Shown piece by piece: positions 12,301 through 27,300 of a stretch of 64,000 bases of DNA. A program made the position numbers and the translations under genes. The stretch comes from Prinia subflava (Eukaryota; Chordata; Aves; Passeriformes; Cisticolidae): the NCBI RefSeq assembly GCF_021018805.1, contig NC_086248.1, positions 50,597,485-50,661,484 on the forward strand, written 5' to 3'. The notes beneath the pieces were generated by a model. That model was not told the DNA's origin. It saw nothing but the letters and a program-made list of their open reading frames with translations, and ran no database searches. The stretch's first letter is position 1, and each line of letters opens with the position of its first letter.

Positions 12301-15300
12301 AAAATGTAAAAGAAACCTTTATTAAAACTTGCTGTTTGCCTGAGCAACACTTTTTCCTTGGCTGGAGAACTCTTCATGAAAGAAATCTGTAATAATCTTG
12401 TTGCTGACAGGGAAAGAACTCAGTAAGGTACTACCAGTCCTTTGCCTACCTCTTACCACCATATTATTGACTATCGTTGAGAAGACTTCTTATTCTCCCA
12501 CTTCCAAGCTTATCTTCATTAAAGCACATGGAATATCAAAAGCATTTGCACATGGAAACTCTTCATTAGACAAGACTTTAAATGTTAGAGGCTTTATTTG
12601 ATAACTGAACAGGAAAACTTATCCAGAATTAATGTCCAATAGTGCCTGTATAAGACCCAAAAAAATCTCCTCATTCAGAAAGTACACAAAGAAATATTAG
12701 ACAGACTAGGTTTATCATTAAAAGAAAATTATTAAGGCTCAAAAAACTCCCAAGAACTGAGTTTTTCACTATGTTACATTTGTTTCTGTATCTATTCTTT
12801 TGGATTTTTCATTCTAGATAATTAATTGAATATATGCAATTGTCACAGGATTTTCAAACTTGGTCTTTCTTCAAAGTTGACATTAAATTTTAGATAATTA
12901 ATGCAGTGTTGATGCCACCTCCATCTAATCAGTGGTTCATGGTGAAATCAATTAAATAGAAAATCTACGTTCAACCGTCCTGAATATATTTTAAATCACA
13001 GCTTTGACTAAAAGGTTGAGAGGAGTGGATTAGAAGTAATGAATAATCACTTGATGACTAAGTGAATGGAGTAAGACCTACTGCTTCTCTTTAGAGATCT
13101 TTCACATTGGATGGAAGCACTTAGCTGTCATAATTAAGGAAGAGTAGAATTGCTGCCTTTGCTGGGCATCCATTTGAAGAATGCACACTCAGACTTTTGT
13201 TCTCCCTCTAGTTAGTTCTTTCAGTTTGAGCTTTTAAAGGAACAACCAAAATTATTATTTGAATTAGGAAGCCTCAGAAATATGTAATTAGCAAGCCTTG
13301 TGAGTCAATGGAATTATTTTATTGCTCATTATACCTCATGAAAAGTTGAAAAAAATACAGGACAAGACAAAACACTTCCAGGACCTTTTAAGAAAAAATA
13401 AAATTGTGATAGAAATAACTGTCCCATTAACAACTCTCTTTATAGAGAAAAGAGACAGATTCTCAAATGAAATTAAGGATATCCTGTTAGCAAGCTTTTG
13501 GGAGGTAAAGGCCACTACATAAAAAGAAAGACAGCTTCTAAAATTTCTCAAGGGGTTTTACGCTTTAAAACTTTAAAGGCAAGCCCCAAGTCTCAAAGGA
13601 TACTATATTTGCATCCTATGGACAGGAGAGTAAAATATCAGTATAAATAACAGACTCTCCCCAAAGCAGGCTTGATTCTCCACAGTTAATAACAGAATAA
13701 GTACTCTAAATGGCTGACCTACAACCCAAGAGAAGGGTCGTGAACAAGCAATGAAGCATGAAAGTGCATTTTCCAGCAGATATTAACATTGCTTCTAAAT
13801 CATCTAATTTTACCAGTGCTTCAAAGTATTACAACATATTACTTTACACTCAGAATAAATCAACTTTATCATTCTTCCTTTATTCTTTATGTTGTAAGCA
13901 TGACATCTTTACAAAACTAACACTCAGATTACTCTGACAACAATAACAGTTCTTTATATTGTATTAAAAGATATGTATTAAAGTGTATACCTTTGTGGAG
14001 CTTCCAAAAGGTGAGCCAGATTGCTTAATCTTACATCACCATCTTAAATATTTATGCCACCAGCTTTGCAAATCATCCATAACAGGTGTCAACAAATACT
14101 CTGAATCACAAGCTCACCTGTTCTGCATCTTTCCATTATACACACAAATGTGAAAGCCTATCACTAATAATCATCTGTTCTATTCACTTGGGCAGATCAG
14201 CTTCTGCTCCAAAGTGAGGTATTTCCCACCAGTGAAGTAATGGATTTCTGAGCTGTTAAAGAACATTTTAAACAACCCTCAAACTGATGCAGATACATTT
14301 AAAAGAAAGCCAATCTAAATAGGAAGAGGCTTCATGGCAGTAAATTATTAGGAGACTGACCTTTATAGCTTCCCGTGCTGAAATAACAATCTGTTCTGCT
14401 TTCCGAAAGATGTGACACGAACTTTTCAATTAATTCTGCCAAAACTGCAAAAAGCAAAAAACCCTTAAAACATCAGACGCAACAAACAAAATATGGAACT
14501 ACATCATCTAACTAAATGAAAATAGGTGGGAAAGTAAAGCTATTTAAACTCCTGCATATTTATTCATATTTTTATGGGGGAACAACTCAAAAAATGTATC
14601 GCACTTTTACATTCCTAAGACCATTCCTAACTTAAATTAAATGTTAATAGCTTTACTGAGAATATATTCAGTGTAAACAGAAAGAGAATCTCATATTATC
14701 TTTATATCCTCCAAGGATTACTTCAGAATTTGTTACACAGTCTCAATATGAAATGAAAATTAACTATAATTAAACTATAATATCCTAACGCATTTGTCTG
14801 TGTATGGAGACATTCCTTTCCATTCCAAGAAAGAAAAACAATAAACAAACCACAAAACCAACCAATCAAGAACCCCAAATAAACCAAACAACTCACAGAG
14901 AAGAAAAAGCTGACATCAACCCAAAATTATGCTAACAAAAGCACATGAAGTTTAAGGGCTGTTTCCAAAAAAACCTCAATATAAAATCAGCTATGCCATC
15001 ACAATATAAAAATTATCAACTTAAATTTATGCAATAGGAGTATTTCATTTGGGAAATTCTGTATTTAATGATGACCATAATGTTCTTCTTCAGTTCTTGC
15101 TGTGGAACCCTGAGTCTGCAGATACTGCACAGCTAAGTCCGATGCTGACATCTCTTCACTGTGGAGGAAATCTTATCTCCCACCTTGATAGGATGTTAGC
15201 CAGGAAGTTAGCAAGACCTCTCAGTGACAAATAATTATCCAAACTGTTCACGATTCCTCAGTTCTACAAGTCTGAGGCTATGGCAACTGAACACATCACA

Positions 15301-18300
15301 ACATACAAGTTTAAACAAAGGAGACGAGGAAGCTTCTACCCAAACTGCATGGAGGAGGCTCATATGAGGTAAACCGTATTAGGAATTTAGGATATCAACA
15401 ATGAATTTTTTAATAAGTTAACGCTACCCTAAAAGAGCTGCTGTTGGCTCCATCAATAGGATATAAAGCATACAGATAGGCATACTGATACTTTTTCCTC
15501 ACAAGAATGCAAAGCAAGGGAGCGTGTTTAGAGAGTAACAACTGCTGTTACCTATGGGATTTCCTGTTTAAAGACCATGTCACTATTTCCTTGGCAGCAC
15601 TTCCAGTTAATAGCAATGAAGCTTCAACTCTGTTCCCTCATTCTTGCACATGACTCCAAGCACCCGCTGCCCAGGTGGGTTTGATGGTTTTAAACTGATT
15701 AGTTCACAGAAAGATAGAACAGTGTGGGTTGGAAGAGACCATAAAGAACACCCAGTATCACTACACCCTTTAAGCAGACAGTGGCAGGAGCAGCTGCAGC
15801 AGCACAAGTGAGGCAGAGCAACAACACATGCTGGAGGTGGCAATGATGAAAGCTAGAAACCTCTTGAGCTAGCCATGATGACAGGAAAACTGACACAAGC
15901 AGTTAAAGAGCAGTGAAAGCTCTTTCGGGAATGGGAAGGAGGAGAAAGACAGAACCTCCACCCACAGTCTGATGCTTGTTATGTCAGAAAAAACAGTGAA
16001 GAAAAAGATATAATAAAGACAATTAATTTTTCTTCCAATTATTTTAAGCTAACATACACAGACATTAAATCACATTTTTGTCCTGATTAATTGCCTAAAA
16101 CACTTACAGAAATTAATTTAAACTGAATGAGTCTAAAAAAAGTTTTTAAAAGGTTGCGTTTTGGTAATGCTAAAGATGTTTCACTACAACAGCTAAACAT
16201 GAATTTACCATTAAAGTTCCAAGTCCAACAGTTAGAAAATTAATTTTGCATTGCAAAGGACTACTAAATTAAAACTAAAAACCTACATGAGTAATTTATA
16301 TTCTTATACACTCTTATAGTGGAAAGAAACTGCTATTAAATATAACATAGCATTAATCATGGTTAATAAAACACATGGGGGCTAAAAAAGGCAATTTACT
16401 TTACAGAAGAGTATCAATTTATTCTTTTTTGAAGACTATACAAACTCACTAATCCTCACTAATATGCTTAATGGAATTTGGCCCACAAACAATATAAGAA
16501 ATATTTGTGTAAAATAAGCAAATGCTTGTCTATTCCTGAAACTGTAGACAGCAAAAAGCAGAAATTAGACTTTAAATTTATAACTAGCTATATATTTACT
16601 GTATGACTATTAGTATGGTGATTATTGAAATATGCCATACTATATTAATAAATGGGAACTATGTTAAGACTAAAATATCTCATAATTCAGAAAATTTAAA
16701 ACCAAGTTGGGACATTGTAGATTTCTTCCCTTTTTGTTGTAAGGCATTGACATGCTTGACCTGGCAGGTGAATACTTCAATTCAGTGCTTGAGTTAATAG
16801 GAGAAGTGAAAGTTCAACTGCTAAGCAACATTTCAAAACTCAAGCACAAAATTGATTTCCAGCATTTGAAAGTATCTAAGTGCCTATCAGGATCTTTGAA
16901 AATATTTTAATCAAGTTTGAGAGACGAAGACACACAAAAATGTGTCTCAAAACACACGTGGTTAATACATAAATAGAGGGTTTTCACAGGACACTGCCTT
17001 TTCCAAATGAATGTCTATTTGAAATGACGAGCAGCTATTTTAATTTTTGTCTTTTAATACTAAATAATTCTGCTGCCATTTGGACACTACTGCAGAAAAC
17101 TAGTTCAGTGATTCCTCACTTAACTGGAAAACTAGACAAAAGACATTTAGGCAGGTTCACTGTACCGTACAGTCAGTATTGATGTAAAAGCCCAAATTTT
17201 CAGGTAAAGTTTATGTGGCCTACCAACACAGTGAAAATGTTGATTTTCTTAAAATATGGTAGCTTGGCTGTATTAATATTGAAGTTTTTAAGAGCCTAGC
17301 AATCATCTCATGGAAATTTAATTCTTATACAGAAACTAAAGAGAATTTTATTTTAGGTGTGTGTTATCATATACAAAATAAATGGAAATGTTTTTAAGTT
17401 TCTTAAATTACTACAGTATGCTCATAAAACACCTACATTCCTGCAGGATTTTCTTTTTCCTTGAATAAGTAGTGTACAAAAGGAAGGTAACTGAAACAGC
17501 TTCAAAACTGCATAAGAACACTGCTTTAAAAAAAGCACGTGGTTAAAACTGTTTTAACTAACCTAATTCCTACTCTGAAAGTTTTAAAGCAAAAAGGTCA
17601 AAAAATGCAAAAAGCATCAGACTTTTTAAAACCCTCTAATATAATTAGTGTTATTGGATCATATTCTATGATCCAGATGTTTCAGAGGAGTTTAAAAGAA
17701 AATACAAAGGATTCTTTAAACAGCAGTTCTGCTCTCAGGCACAAGGTGACTCTCAGGGCCAGGAGGTGGACTCAATTATCCTTGAGGGTCCCTTCCAACT
17801 CAGCTGATTCTGTGACTCCTGTTAGAGGCTAGAAATTCAAGAATGAAAATCTTGGACAGATTACTTTTTTGCAAGAGTAGTGCCAGAAATTTTCAACTCC
17901 ATCAACCATACTTCAGTTTAATATGTATATGAAAAACAGAGTTAGCAATTCCATTATTGGTGGCAACAACAAGGAGGACTTTGAATTACTGTACATTGAA
18001 ATGACAAATGAACAACCTACATTTTTTTGAAAAGAAGAAAACAAGATAATAAAAATTCTGGCAGTGCTTCCATTAGAGATGAATATTGCATATGTTATAT
18101 CAATACACAAGTATTTTCTTTATTAATGGAAAAAACAGTCTTTCAAATCCAAACCAAATCTGTAGACACCTGCACACACATTTGCATGCACTCACACTGC
18201 TTACAGTGGCTCCAAACTGATATAGGGGACAGAAGAAAGAATTTCTGATCTGCAATTGTTTTTTCTGCATAATATAACGACCCACTGTTCCACTTGAATT

Positions 18301-21300
18301 CTGACACAAGCTTCCTTGGAAAATCAAGGACATAAAAAGGTAATCATCTATTTTGTACTATTCTGAAAACTTCTGTTGGAAATACAGTATCAGCATTTTG
18401 TTGTCCTGAACTAAAAACAGTACTACAGCACACAACAGTCATGGGTTCTTTATCCTATGGGGAAAGTAATGCAGTTAGTTTTAACTTTTTGCTGCAATTG
18501 CTAAAGGCTGCAGCAGACATACATCACAAACAATGACACTGCCTCAAAGGCTCATTGTATGTTTTGTCGACAGGTTTTGATAGAGCTATGTCAGATGATG
18601 CAGAGCTCACAAAATATTTAAGGATTCCACAACACTGTGTTGACTGTAACCACTCTGCTTCCATCAAACAATTCACTTATAAAAGCTGAAGAGAATTCCT
18701 GTGTTTTACAGTAAGTTCTCATGTGCAAGTTCAAGAGCTGCTATCTTTTCTTTTCTTGATTGGTTGGTTTTTATTAAGAAAAAACTATTTGGAAGTAAAT
18801 TAATAGGCCCTAAAGAATGCCGGAGATCTAAATCCAGATCCTCAGGGAGATAGGTGATGGAAAATCTGAAAGAGTCTATGGAATAAATAATCTTAGCTGA
18901 ATTTACTCGCCTTATCCACATCACTTATGAATAGCTTGAGAAGAATAGGATTTGGGGATGGAATATCTCATTATGAAGGGAAGAATGTTAGCATATAATT
19001 GATATGATCTCTACAACACCCTTAATTTATTTTGCTTTGGGTTTACAGTCTCCTAAAAGGGGAGAGGAATAAGGATGTTGAATCTGCCCAGAAGTCAGTT
19101 GCTGATACAACATTCACTGGGAGCAGATGGGAAAAGAAGTTGCTGGAATGGAAAACAACAGAAATGCCTTCTGCCATACCTGAAGGACAAAAAGGAGGAT
19201 ATAATTGAAAAAGGCATGGCTAAAATAGTCAAAATAAGATTCTGGCTCAAGAGAAAAAAACCCAAAACCACAAGCCACCTCTCAGTCATGTGAAGTATTT
19301 GAACATGCACTATGCTAAGCCTAGATTCACATGGAGGAATAATTTCTACATAAATCTAAGCTATTGTTCAGAGGAGTTGATTTGCCTGCTTCTTTTTCTG
19401 CCAAAGCTTAGATGTCAATACACAGAAATGTACTAAAGACATTTAGATGTACTAAAGACACTTCAGGGAGGCCACAAGTCCTTGAAAGAGTAGTCCAAAT
19501 GAAGCCAAGACATAACCTGACCAAAGGCTCTCCCCATGGTTCTCTAGCTGATAAACAACCCAAAGAAAACAAGGAGCTATACACCCACAAATCTGTGGCA
19601 CCTTAGTGGAAGGAATGACTGGAAGAATGTCTTTGTCATTCAGTTTATTGTACTTAGAACAACAGATTGTAGGGGATGGTTGTCTACAATATGTTTTGCT
19701 TTTAGGAGATCAAGAAAAATCCCAGACTTTCAGTCCTGACGCATTAAAAGACAAGCAAGCCTGAGGAAAGTATCTCCTTTTAGCAGTTCAATAAAGCCTT
19801 CTTGATGTTTGAGCACAGAAATTACTTAAAAGCTACAGTCAGAGGTGATGCTTTAGCAGAGAAAACACCAGTCTAAGGACATCCCAAAAGCACTGCATTA
19901 CCATTTAGCACAAAAGTATTGACCAAGTCGATAGGAGAGCAATCAACATGGGAAGGGTGAATTAGAGATATTGATACTGTATAGTTTGTTCAAGAATTTT
20001 TTGATGGAGTTCAAGCAGGTTCTATAGATTCAGCATCTGGTAATCCTGACACCAGGCCACAGAATATTTTAAACAAATCAACACACATTACACTATACAG
20101 TCCTTGAATCTAATGTAGTCTTTGCTCATTATATTCTGGTTTGACTCCTGCTAATGTCAGTCTCCCTTAGAATGGGCCCAATACAGAAAGCACAACTGTG
20201 CATCTTTGTTCTGTAAACCATGGTGATTGCTCCATCTGTAAAAATAGAGAAAGCTTTGATTCCTGGGCATCTGGACTGAAGTCTCTCACTCCTCTGAAAT
20301 TTGGGAGAGCTTTGCATGCTGCAAAAGATACACAGCAGAACAGCTGTCTCTTGTAAAATGGATTCAGTGAACATAATGCGGTCTCAAACCACAGAGCTGC
20401 AGATATTTTATTTCTTCTGAAATATCTCCAAGCAGATACAGAACATCTGAAGAGCTTTGCAACAGCCAGCTGTATTATCTACTTATCTAAATAATATAAA
20501 GGAAAACCTTAGACACTTGTAAACAAGAAGCTAGACTACACACTGACCATCTGACCATAATCAGAATTCCCATGGGAATGGAAGCCAGCAATTTCTGAGA
20601 ACATCTTGCTTCTTTATGGCTACACAAGCTTATATGACATCAAAAGGGAATTATTATGTCTTACCTCTGCTGATTTATGTAATATGGATGATCTGTGTAT
20701 TTGATTTGGCTGCTTTTGGTTTTTTAACTATAGCAATGCTCCTACATGATCACACTGTTCATTAGAAATGCATATGAAAATTAAGAAAAACCTGAATTAA
20801 CATGTTCTTTGATGTTTAGTATGGCTTAATTCTGACTTTTTTTACTGAAATTGCCCATTAATATAATTTCCGAACCCATGGTAACTCATTCACTAATCTC
20901 TGAGAAATGTCTCTTTTCTTTCAGGCTTTCATTTTCTCAGTACCTCAATAATGGACCCTTTGGAGATCTGGAACAAAGACTTGTATTTGAGCCCTCTTTC
21001 TCTGTCAGATTTCACTGACGGCATAGAAGGATAGCAGTTGTAAAGAGAAAAATAGGACATAAAACAAAACCCTTGTTTTCTTGGGAAAATCCCATTGAAA
21101 TAGTTTTCATAATCAACACAAAATTATGGACTACTTGTATAGATAACATACTCCTCAGTGAAAATACTAGTGGTCTTTCACCTGCTTTCTTTGTTAAACT
21201 TCTTGAGTCATACTCACTTGGTCCACTGATGCTATCTGGTCTGGTTTTCATGACTTTGCAGAACTGTTTTCTACAAATTTCTGCCCACCCAGTTGGCTTG

Positions 21301-24300
21301 TCTGGACTTTTTAAGAACTTCAAGAGCTTGTCAAGATCTTTATCTAGAAGAAATGAAAAATCAGTGTTATTCTATAATGATCATACACTGACAAAATAGT
21401 TTGAGGTGAAAGGGACATCAAAGATCACATCCCCCAACTCCATAGCCACATATATTTTTGGCAGCCCTCATAAGGAAATACTACATAAACATGCCTTTTC
21501 CTAAGACAAAGCTGGGACAGATGACCCAAACTGACCAAAGGGGTATTTTACACCATATGATATGCTCAGTATATAAAACGGGGGAAATAAAGAGGAAAGG
21601 GAGGAACATTCTGAGTGATGTTGACATGATGACATTTGACATGGCGGTGTTCAACGGCTGGACTCAAGTGACATCTGAGCTCTTTTCAAACCTAACTGAT
21701 TCTTGTGATTGCATTTATCTCCCTAAGAAACCATTACAGGGGATGGGGTCCTGCTCTCCTGCAGATGGCTGAACACCTGCCTGCCACCAGGATGCAGTGA
21801 ATTAATTCCTTATTTTGCTTCAAATGTGTGCATGGCTTTTGCTTTTCTATTATACAATCACAGAATAAGCTGAGTTGGAAAGGACCTATCAAGATCATTG
21901 AGTTCAACTCCTGGTCCTAGGCAGGGCACTCCAAAAGTCACACCATGTGCCTGAGAGTGTTGTCCAAACCCTTCTTGAATTCATAAAGGCTTGTTGCTGT
22001 GACCATTTCCCTGGGAAGCCTGTACCAATACCCAACCACCCTCTGGATGAATAGTATTTTCCTGATAACTAATCTAAACGTCCCCTGACTTAGCATTATA
22101 CCATTTTCTCAAGTCCTGCCATTGATCACAAGTGTGAAAAGATCAGTGCCTGCCTCTCTGCTTCCCCTCGTGAGGATGCTGATGACCACAGTGAGGTTCA
22201 ACCTCCTAATCTCGAGGTTGAACAAACCAAGTGACCTCAGCCATTCCACCTAAGGTTTCCCCTCCACACCTTCACCATCCTTGCTGCCCTCTTTTGGACA
22301 CTCTAAGAGGTTAATTTTTTTTATGTTTTGGTGCCCAAAAGTGCCCCCAGGACTCGAGGTGAGGTCACTGCAATGCAGAGCAGAGCAGGACAATCCCCTC
22401 CTTGCCCAGCTGACAATGCTGTGCTTGCTGTCCCCAGGACATAGCTGGCCCTCCTGACTGCCAGGGCTCTTGGCAACTACCAGGTAACTTAGCTCCCAGA
22501 GTACTTGATGGTGCTATGAAATACTTTCTGGCCATCTTGAGGGGAAAAATAAAGATAGTATCTGAGACATGGCAAATGCACATGTGTTTGCTCCAGCTGT
22601 GTACAATCCCTCTGCTGTCTGACCATGCAGTCCCTATCATATGAAAGGATTACCACTTACACTAAGTATTCACTAGGGTGAACATTCCTCATACCATGCA
22701 AGATCTCCTTGTTTCTGTTTCTACATTTTGGACACTATAGAAATGAATGCTGCCATGAAAGGTAACTTGTCATTAAAGCATTGTCCTAGGGTGACTTTAT
22801 GATGCTTGTATCCCCAATTGTCTGTTGTGTTTATGCTGGATATTAAGTTCTGCACCTTCAAGACTTCCGAGAGCGAAGCAGGAAGAAGAAGCGCAGGAGT
22901 TGTTTGCAAAAACTGCTCTCACTCCTCCACATTCCCTCTCATGGACTGTGTTATCTGCATCACGGACAGGGGGAGAGAGCTCCCCTTTGCTTTTAGTTAG
23001 TTTTTAGCTAGCTGAGGCAGACCAGTTCCCCAGAATGTGGCTTTTCCTTTTCATGGAACTGATCAGCCTGCTCTGGACTGCAAACACAGAAAAACAATGG
23101 AAGCTCGCACCTGTGTCCCGCTGGACCCAAGATGTGGCATTTTCTGGTGCAGGAGGACTGATAAGAGACTGAGCAAGCTGAGCTACACCCCACCCCTCTC
23201 TCTCTGAATTTGCCATCTCTTCAGAGCAGCAAGAGGTTTCATTGTTTAATATTATTCTTTTTTGATGTTTATGAGTACTTTGCTTATTAAATAAACAAGT
23301 TTTTTCCACTTTTCTCAAAAAAGAAAAGCTTTTTCTTTTTGGTGGGGGATGAGCAGCTTGAATCTGCTTTCTAGAGGGAGCCCTTTGGAAGTTTCCTCCC
23401 AAAATTTGCCCTAAACCAGGACAAGTGTCAATAACACTCATTTGAGCTAGTCTATGGGTATTTAGAATACTTGCAGTTAGTTTTACTTCTTTATAAACAC
23501 TCTTTCCAAAACAATCTTATTCTTTTGAGATTATTAGAATATTTTCAACACAATTATGATTTTGCATGTAATTTATTTTAAGCTCAAGACCTTAATGACT
23601 TCTAATTAGTAGATTGTATCCGTGTCATTGGAATTTATTATACAATACATAACATTTCAAAACAATCTTATTATAGTAACTTAATTATTATCATTAATGA
23701 CCCCAAATTAATCACCCTGAAATTTCTTTGTTATCCTCAAACAAATAAGTTCTCAGTATCTTCCCAAATAACATGCAGTGATGCTTAGAACAGTTTCACT
23801 TATGAAAATTTAATCTGCAGAAGGATTTAACTCTTACAGTATTACCAGTATGATTTCTATTTCTTTCCCTGTCCTTTTTTATTATTTCTGAAACACGTGA
23901 GTATTGAAGAAAATCCTAGAACTGCAAAGAAACACTCTTCAATACAATTTAAACAGTTATTTTACTTCCTCAAGGATTGTAGTAATTCAGTTTGGCAGAC
24001 AAGGATCAGAGACTACAAGCTGAGATTTAATCAGTCAATGTACCAGAGACCCATGCAACCAAGATACTGTGGTGCAGTCATGTATTTAATATATCCATTA
24101 CAAACTGTAAATGGTATCATATTGTGGAAACTTACTGCAGCTTTTTTTCTTCCAGATAAACCACTTGCTTCCCTTAACTTGTCATTAAATGTGGACTATC
24201 TGACAGTAGGTCATCACAGTACAAAAATGAAAAAAAGACAGAACCTTGAGTGTTTTTGGAATGACAATTGCTTACAAAAACTCATTATATCAAAAAAATG

Positions 24301-27300
24301 CCAGCTCACTTTCACAATTTAGTAGCACAACTTGCCCAACAGTATTACCTTGTAGCTGAAACTTAAGCAACAACACAATTCTGAGCTATACATATTATGT
24401 GTTATTCAGGGCAGGCTATCACACCATCACTACCACTAGAGGTATTCTAAACACACCATCACCAAGAAACAGAAGCCCTGCTTTTATTTCTTCTCTTTTC
24501 TGGTTTGTCACTAAATTAGTTCACTAATTATCCTAAATTAATTACTTGAATTTTTTTTTCCTGAAAAAAATACTAGACCTGCTGAATGACATAGAAGATA
24601 GAGGGTGGTGGAACAGTGGATGGAGAAAAAAATAGAAAGAAGAGAAAATACGAGGAAGAAAATGACTAAGACCTTTCTCTACTGATGCTAGCAAGCTTTT
24701 AAATATGGTCATGATTGAAAAGAAGACGATGTCAATTTAATTAATCTGCTGAACTCCTGCTCTCTTCTTCATGTGAGCTTATATTTCACCATCTCATACC
24801 TTATTTGTACTTACTTTGTGCTAGTATTGGTTGCTCTGTGTAATACCATGAAAAAAAAAAAAAACAACAAACCCACATTTACTAGTTTATGATGCCCTGA
24901 AATTGCACTATAAATAAGCTACACTTACATGCATATATGAAATCCGAACCACTACATCATAATAGTAAGTTTGAATTGATCTCCCTTTTCTAAAAGATGC
25001 TGCTTTACAATTCTCCAAATAATGCTTCAGCTAGCTTGTTTAGCTCTCCTAAAGCAAGTAAGACCAAGAAAAATTCATCAATGTTTTAGAAAACGTAAGA
25101 AATGCAACAAGCCCCTTCTCATCTGACTGTGCTTTGTGGCAAAAGTGTTTTTCTGTGATTAATAGCTAAGATCTGTAAATCCATGCATATCTTACTCAAA
25201 ATCTAAACTGAGAGATGAGTAACCTGACTAATTTATTTGATTAGTACAGAGAAACAAATCCACATAGAGATATATAATTTAGGAAACCTAATGTGCATTT
25301 CTCACAGACCTTACTACTCTTTCATCTTTTTTTGAGTGGTCTTAAAAGCAAAAGGCAACATACTCATATACAAATACCAAGATAAATATAAAAAAGATGA
25401 CAAGTCAAAGAAGCGTGGATGATAAAGGCATTTATGTGACATTATAAGGGATAACAGGAAAGATAACATGGCTGATTCTTTGACAGAGAAAGTTTAGGAA
25501 AAAAAGTTAAAGAGACTGCTAATACCAGATATTAAAAAAAAAGGCTGAAATCAGATTTAGAAAATAAAAACAAACTAAACAAACAAGCAAACAAAACCCA
25601 ACCAAACAAGAAACCCTCAATGAAACTAAACCTGAAATATGGCAGCAAGTGCCATTCAAGTCAGCAGTATAAAGCAAAGAACTCAGGGAATAGTGGCTGA
25701 GATAAATTATCAAAATAATTGATAAGAAACAACCACAGATTTTTTGGTATCAATTCTGGACTGTATAAGTTCAGAAGAAAGTAAGATTAATGAATGGTTA
25801 ATTAAATCCAAGTTTAGGGAAATGCTAAGCAATGAATGCATCATTGCAGAAGCTTTATGGACAATATTCTTCAGCCACAGTCATTACCAACTGTCGTAAC
25901 TGCAGAGCTAGGACTAGAAAAGAAAAACATATTCTGTGCAAATAGAAGAGGGAATATTACAGTTTAATAGCCTTCTAAAGAGTTTAACTTTTAATAATCT
26001 ACACTATTGTTAATATTACAAGTTAAAAAAAAATCTTTTCACAGTTGTATCCTGAATATAAAAAGACTATATCACTCTTTGAAAACCACTTAATAGTTCT
26101 TCCTCAAATTACCTTAATGAAATAACAATTGAAACAAGAAAAGCAACAGGGTATCTTGCTGCAGTGTAAACAGGTAGAAATGGCATAATTAATTTCCACA
26201 TATAAATAACGATCCACCTAAATCATTCGAAGTTTCACTACAATCTTTGACAGAAGTGAATCATTAATATACTGCTATCCAATAGTTTTCAGACTCTAAC
26301 TACTGGCTGAAATGATTACAGCATATTAATATACAATCAACCAAATTTATTTTTCCATAAATCCTTTCCTGCAGACCCATATACCACGCAGACAAATACC
26401 TAACATCTGCAAAACCAGGACAGATATTTGTAAACACTGACACACTACAAGTTTTCCTCAAATACAAATATATTTTTTGGGTGTCTGCTTACTCAAAGTG
26501 TTGTCAGGAAATGGAAGAGACTCTACTACTCCAATGCAGATACTAAATTTACCAACATAAACTACAATATAGTCCATTTTTATTCAATGAGTCAAAATAT
26601 CCATTTGCCAGTGTCTGTAATCACTGTGATAGCACAGAATAAAAGCAAGAGTGTTAAAAAATAGTTCTGGTACATACAGCCTTCAGACCTTAGTGCTAGG
26701 AAACATGTTCCATACACTATCAGAATTAACCACTGCTCTGCTTTTTCTTACAGCTCATTAGTTCTCCCTTTGCACCCCAAACTGAACCATAAGGTGTCAG
26801 TGTTGGATGTTTAGCACTGTCCTTCAAAAGAATTTATAGAGTAAAACTCCTACCCACTTCTTGGGTTTTCATGATAGAAAATTCAGTGTGAACAAGTCCT
26901 TTAAAGTAACCCCACACAAGCTACTTTCAGTTTTATCCATGGTTTCCATTATACCAGATACAGTCACAGGATAAATGAAGTCCAGAGATCTGGAAATGAA
27001 GCTTCCTTTTCCCTGACCTCAGTTTGGCCACACTAGTTCCAAAATGTCCTGTTATGGCATCTGTCATTCAATTCCATCTGAGGGAGGGCTAGAAGCAGAA
27101 GTATTAGCAGTATTCTACTCAAGAGCACATCTGTAAATATTTATTTTTTTTAAACTCTCATTGGCCATCTCCAATATCTATTATATAAATATATTAAAAA
27201 ACCAACTCCGGCTATGTTTTTGCATCTACCATCACAATTATGTGATGGATATAAGATACATTTTCAAAGTACAAAGAAAAGGTAAGTTTCTCTTGAGGTG

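Larger units (their letters stand above)
14445..21217 (-). other. TBC1D32 intron, 6.8 kb
   Basis: Holds an A/C-rich tract at about 14.83-14.89 kb and two short CR1 fragments (15.7 and 17.7 kb). Otherwise I see no features. Confidence 0.65.

Noticed and set aside
23897..24322. Plus-strand 141-codon open frame
   Set aside because: No recognisable domain, intronic position and AT-rich chance composition.
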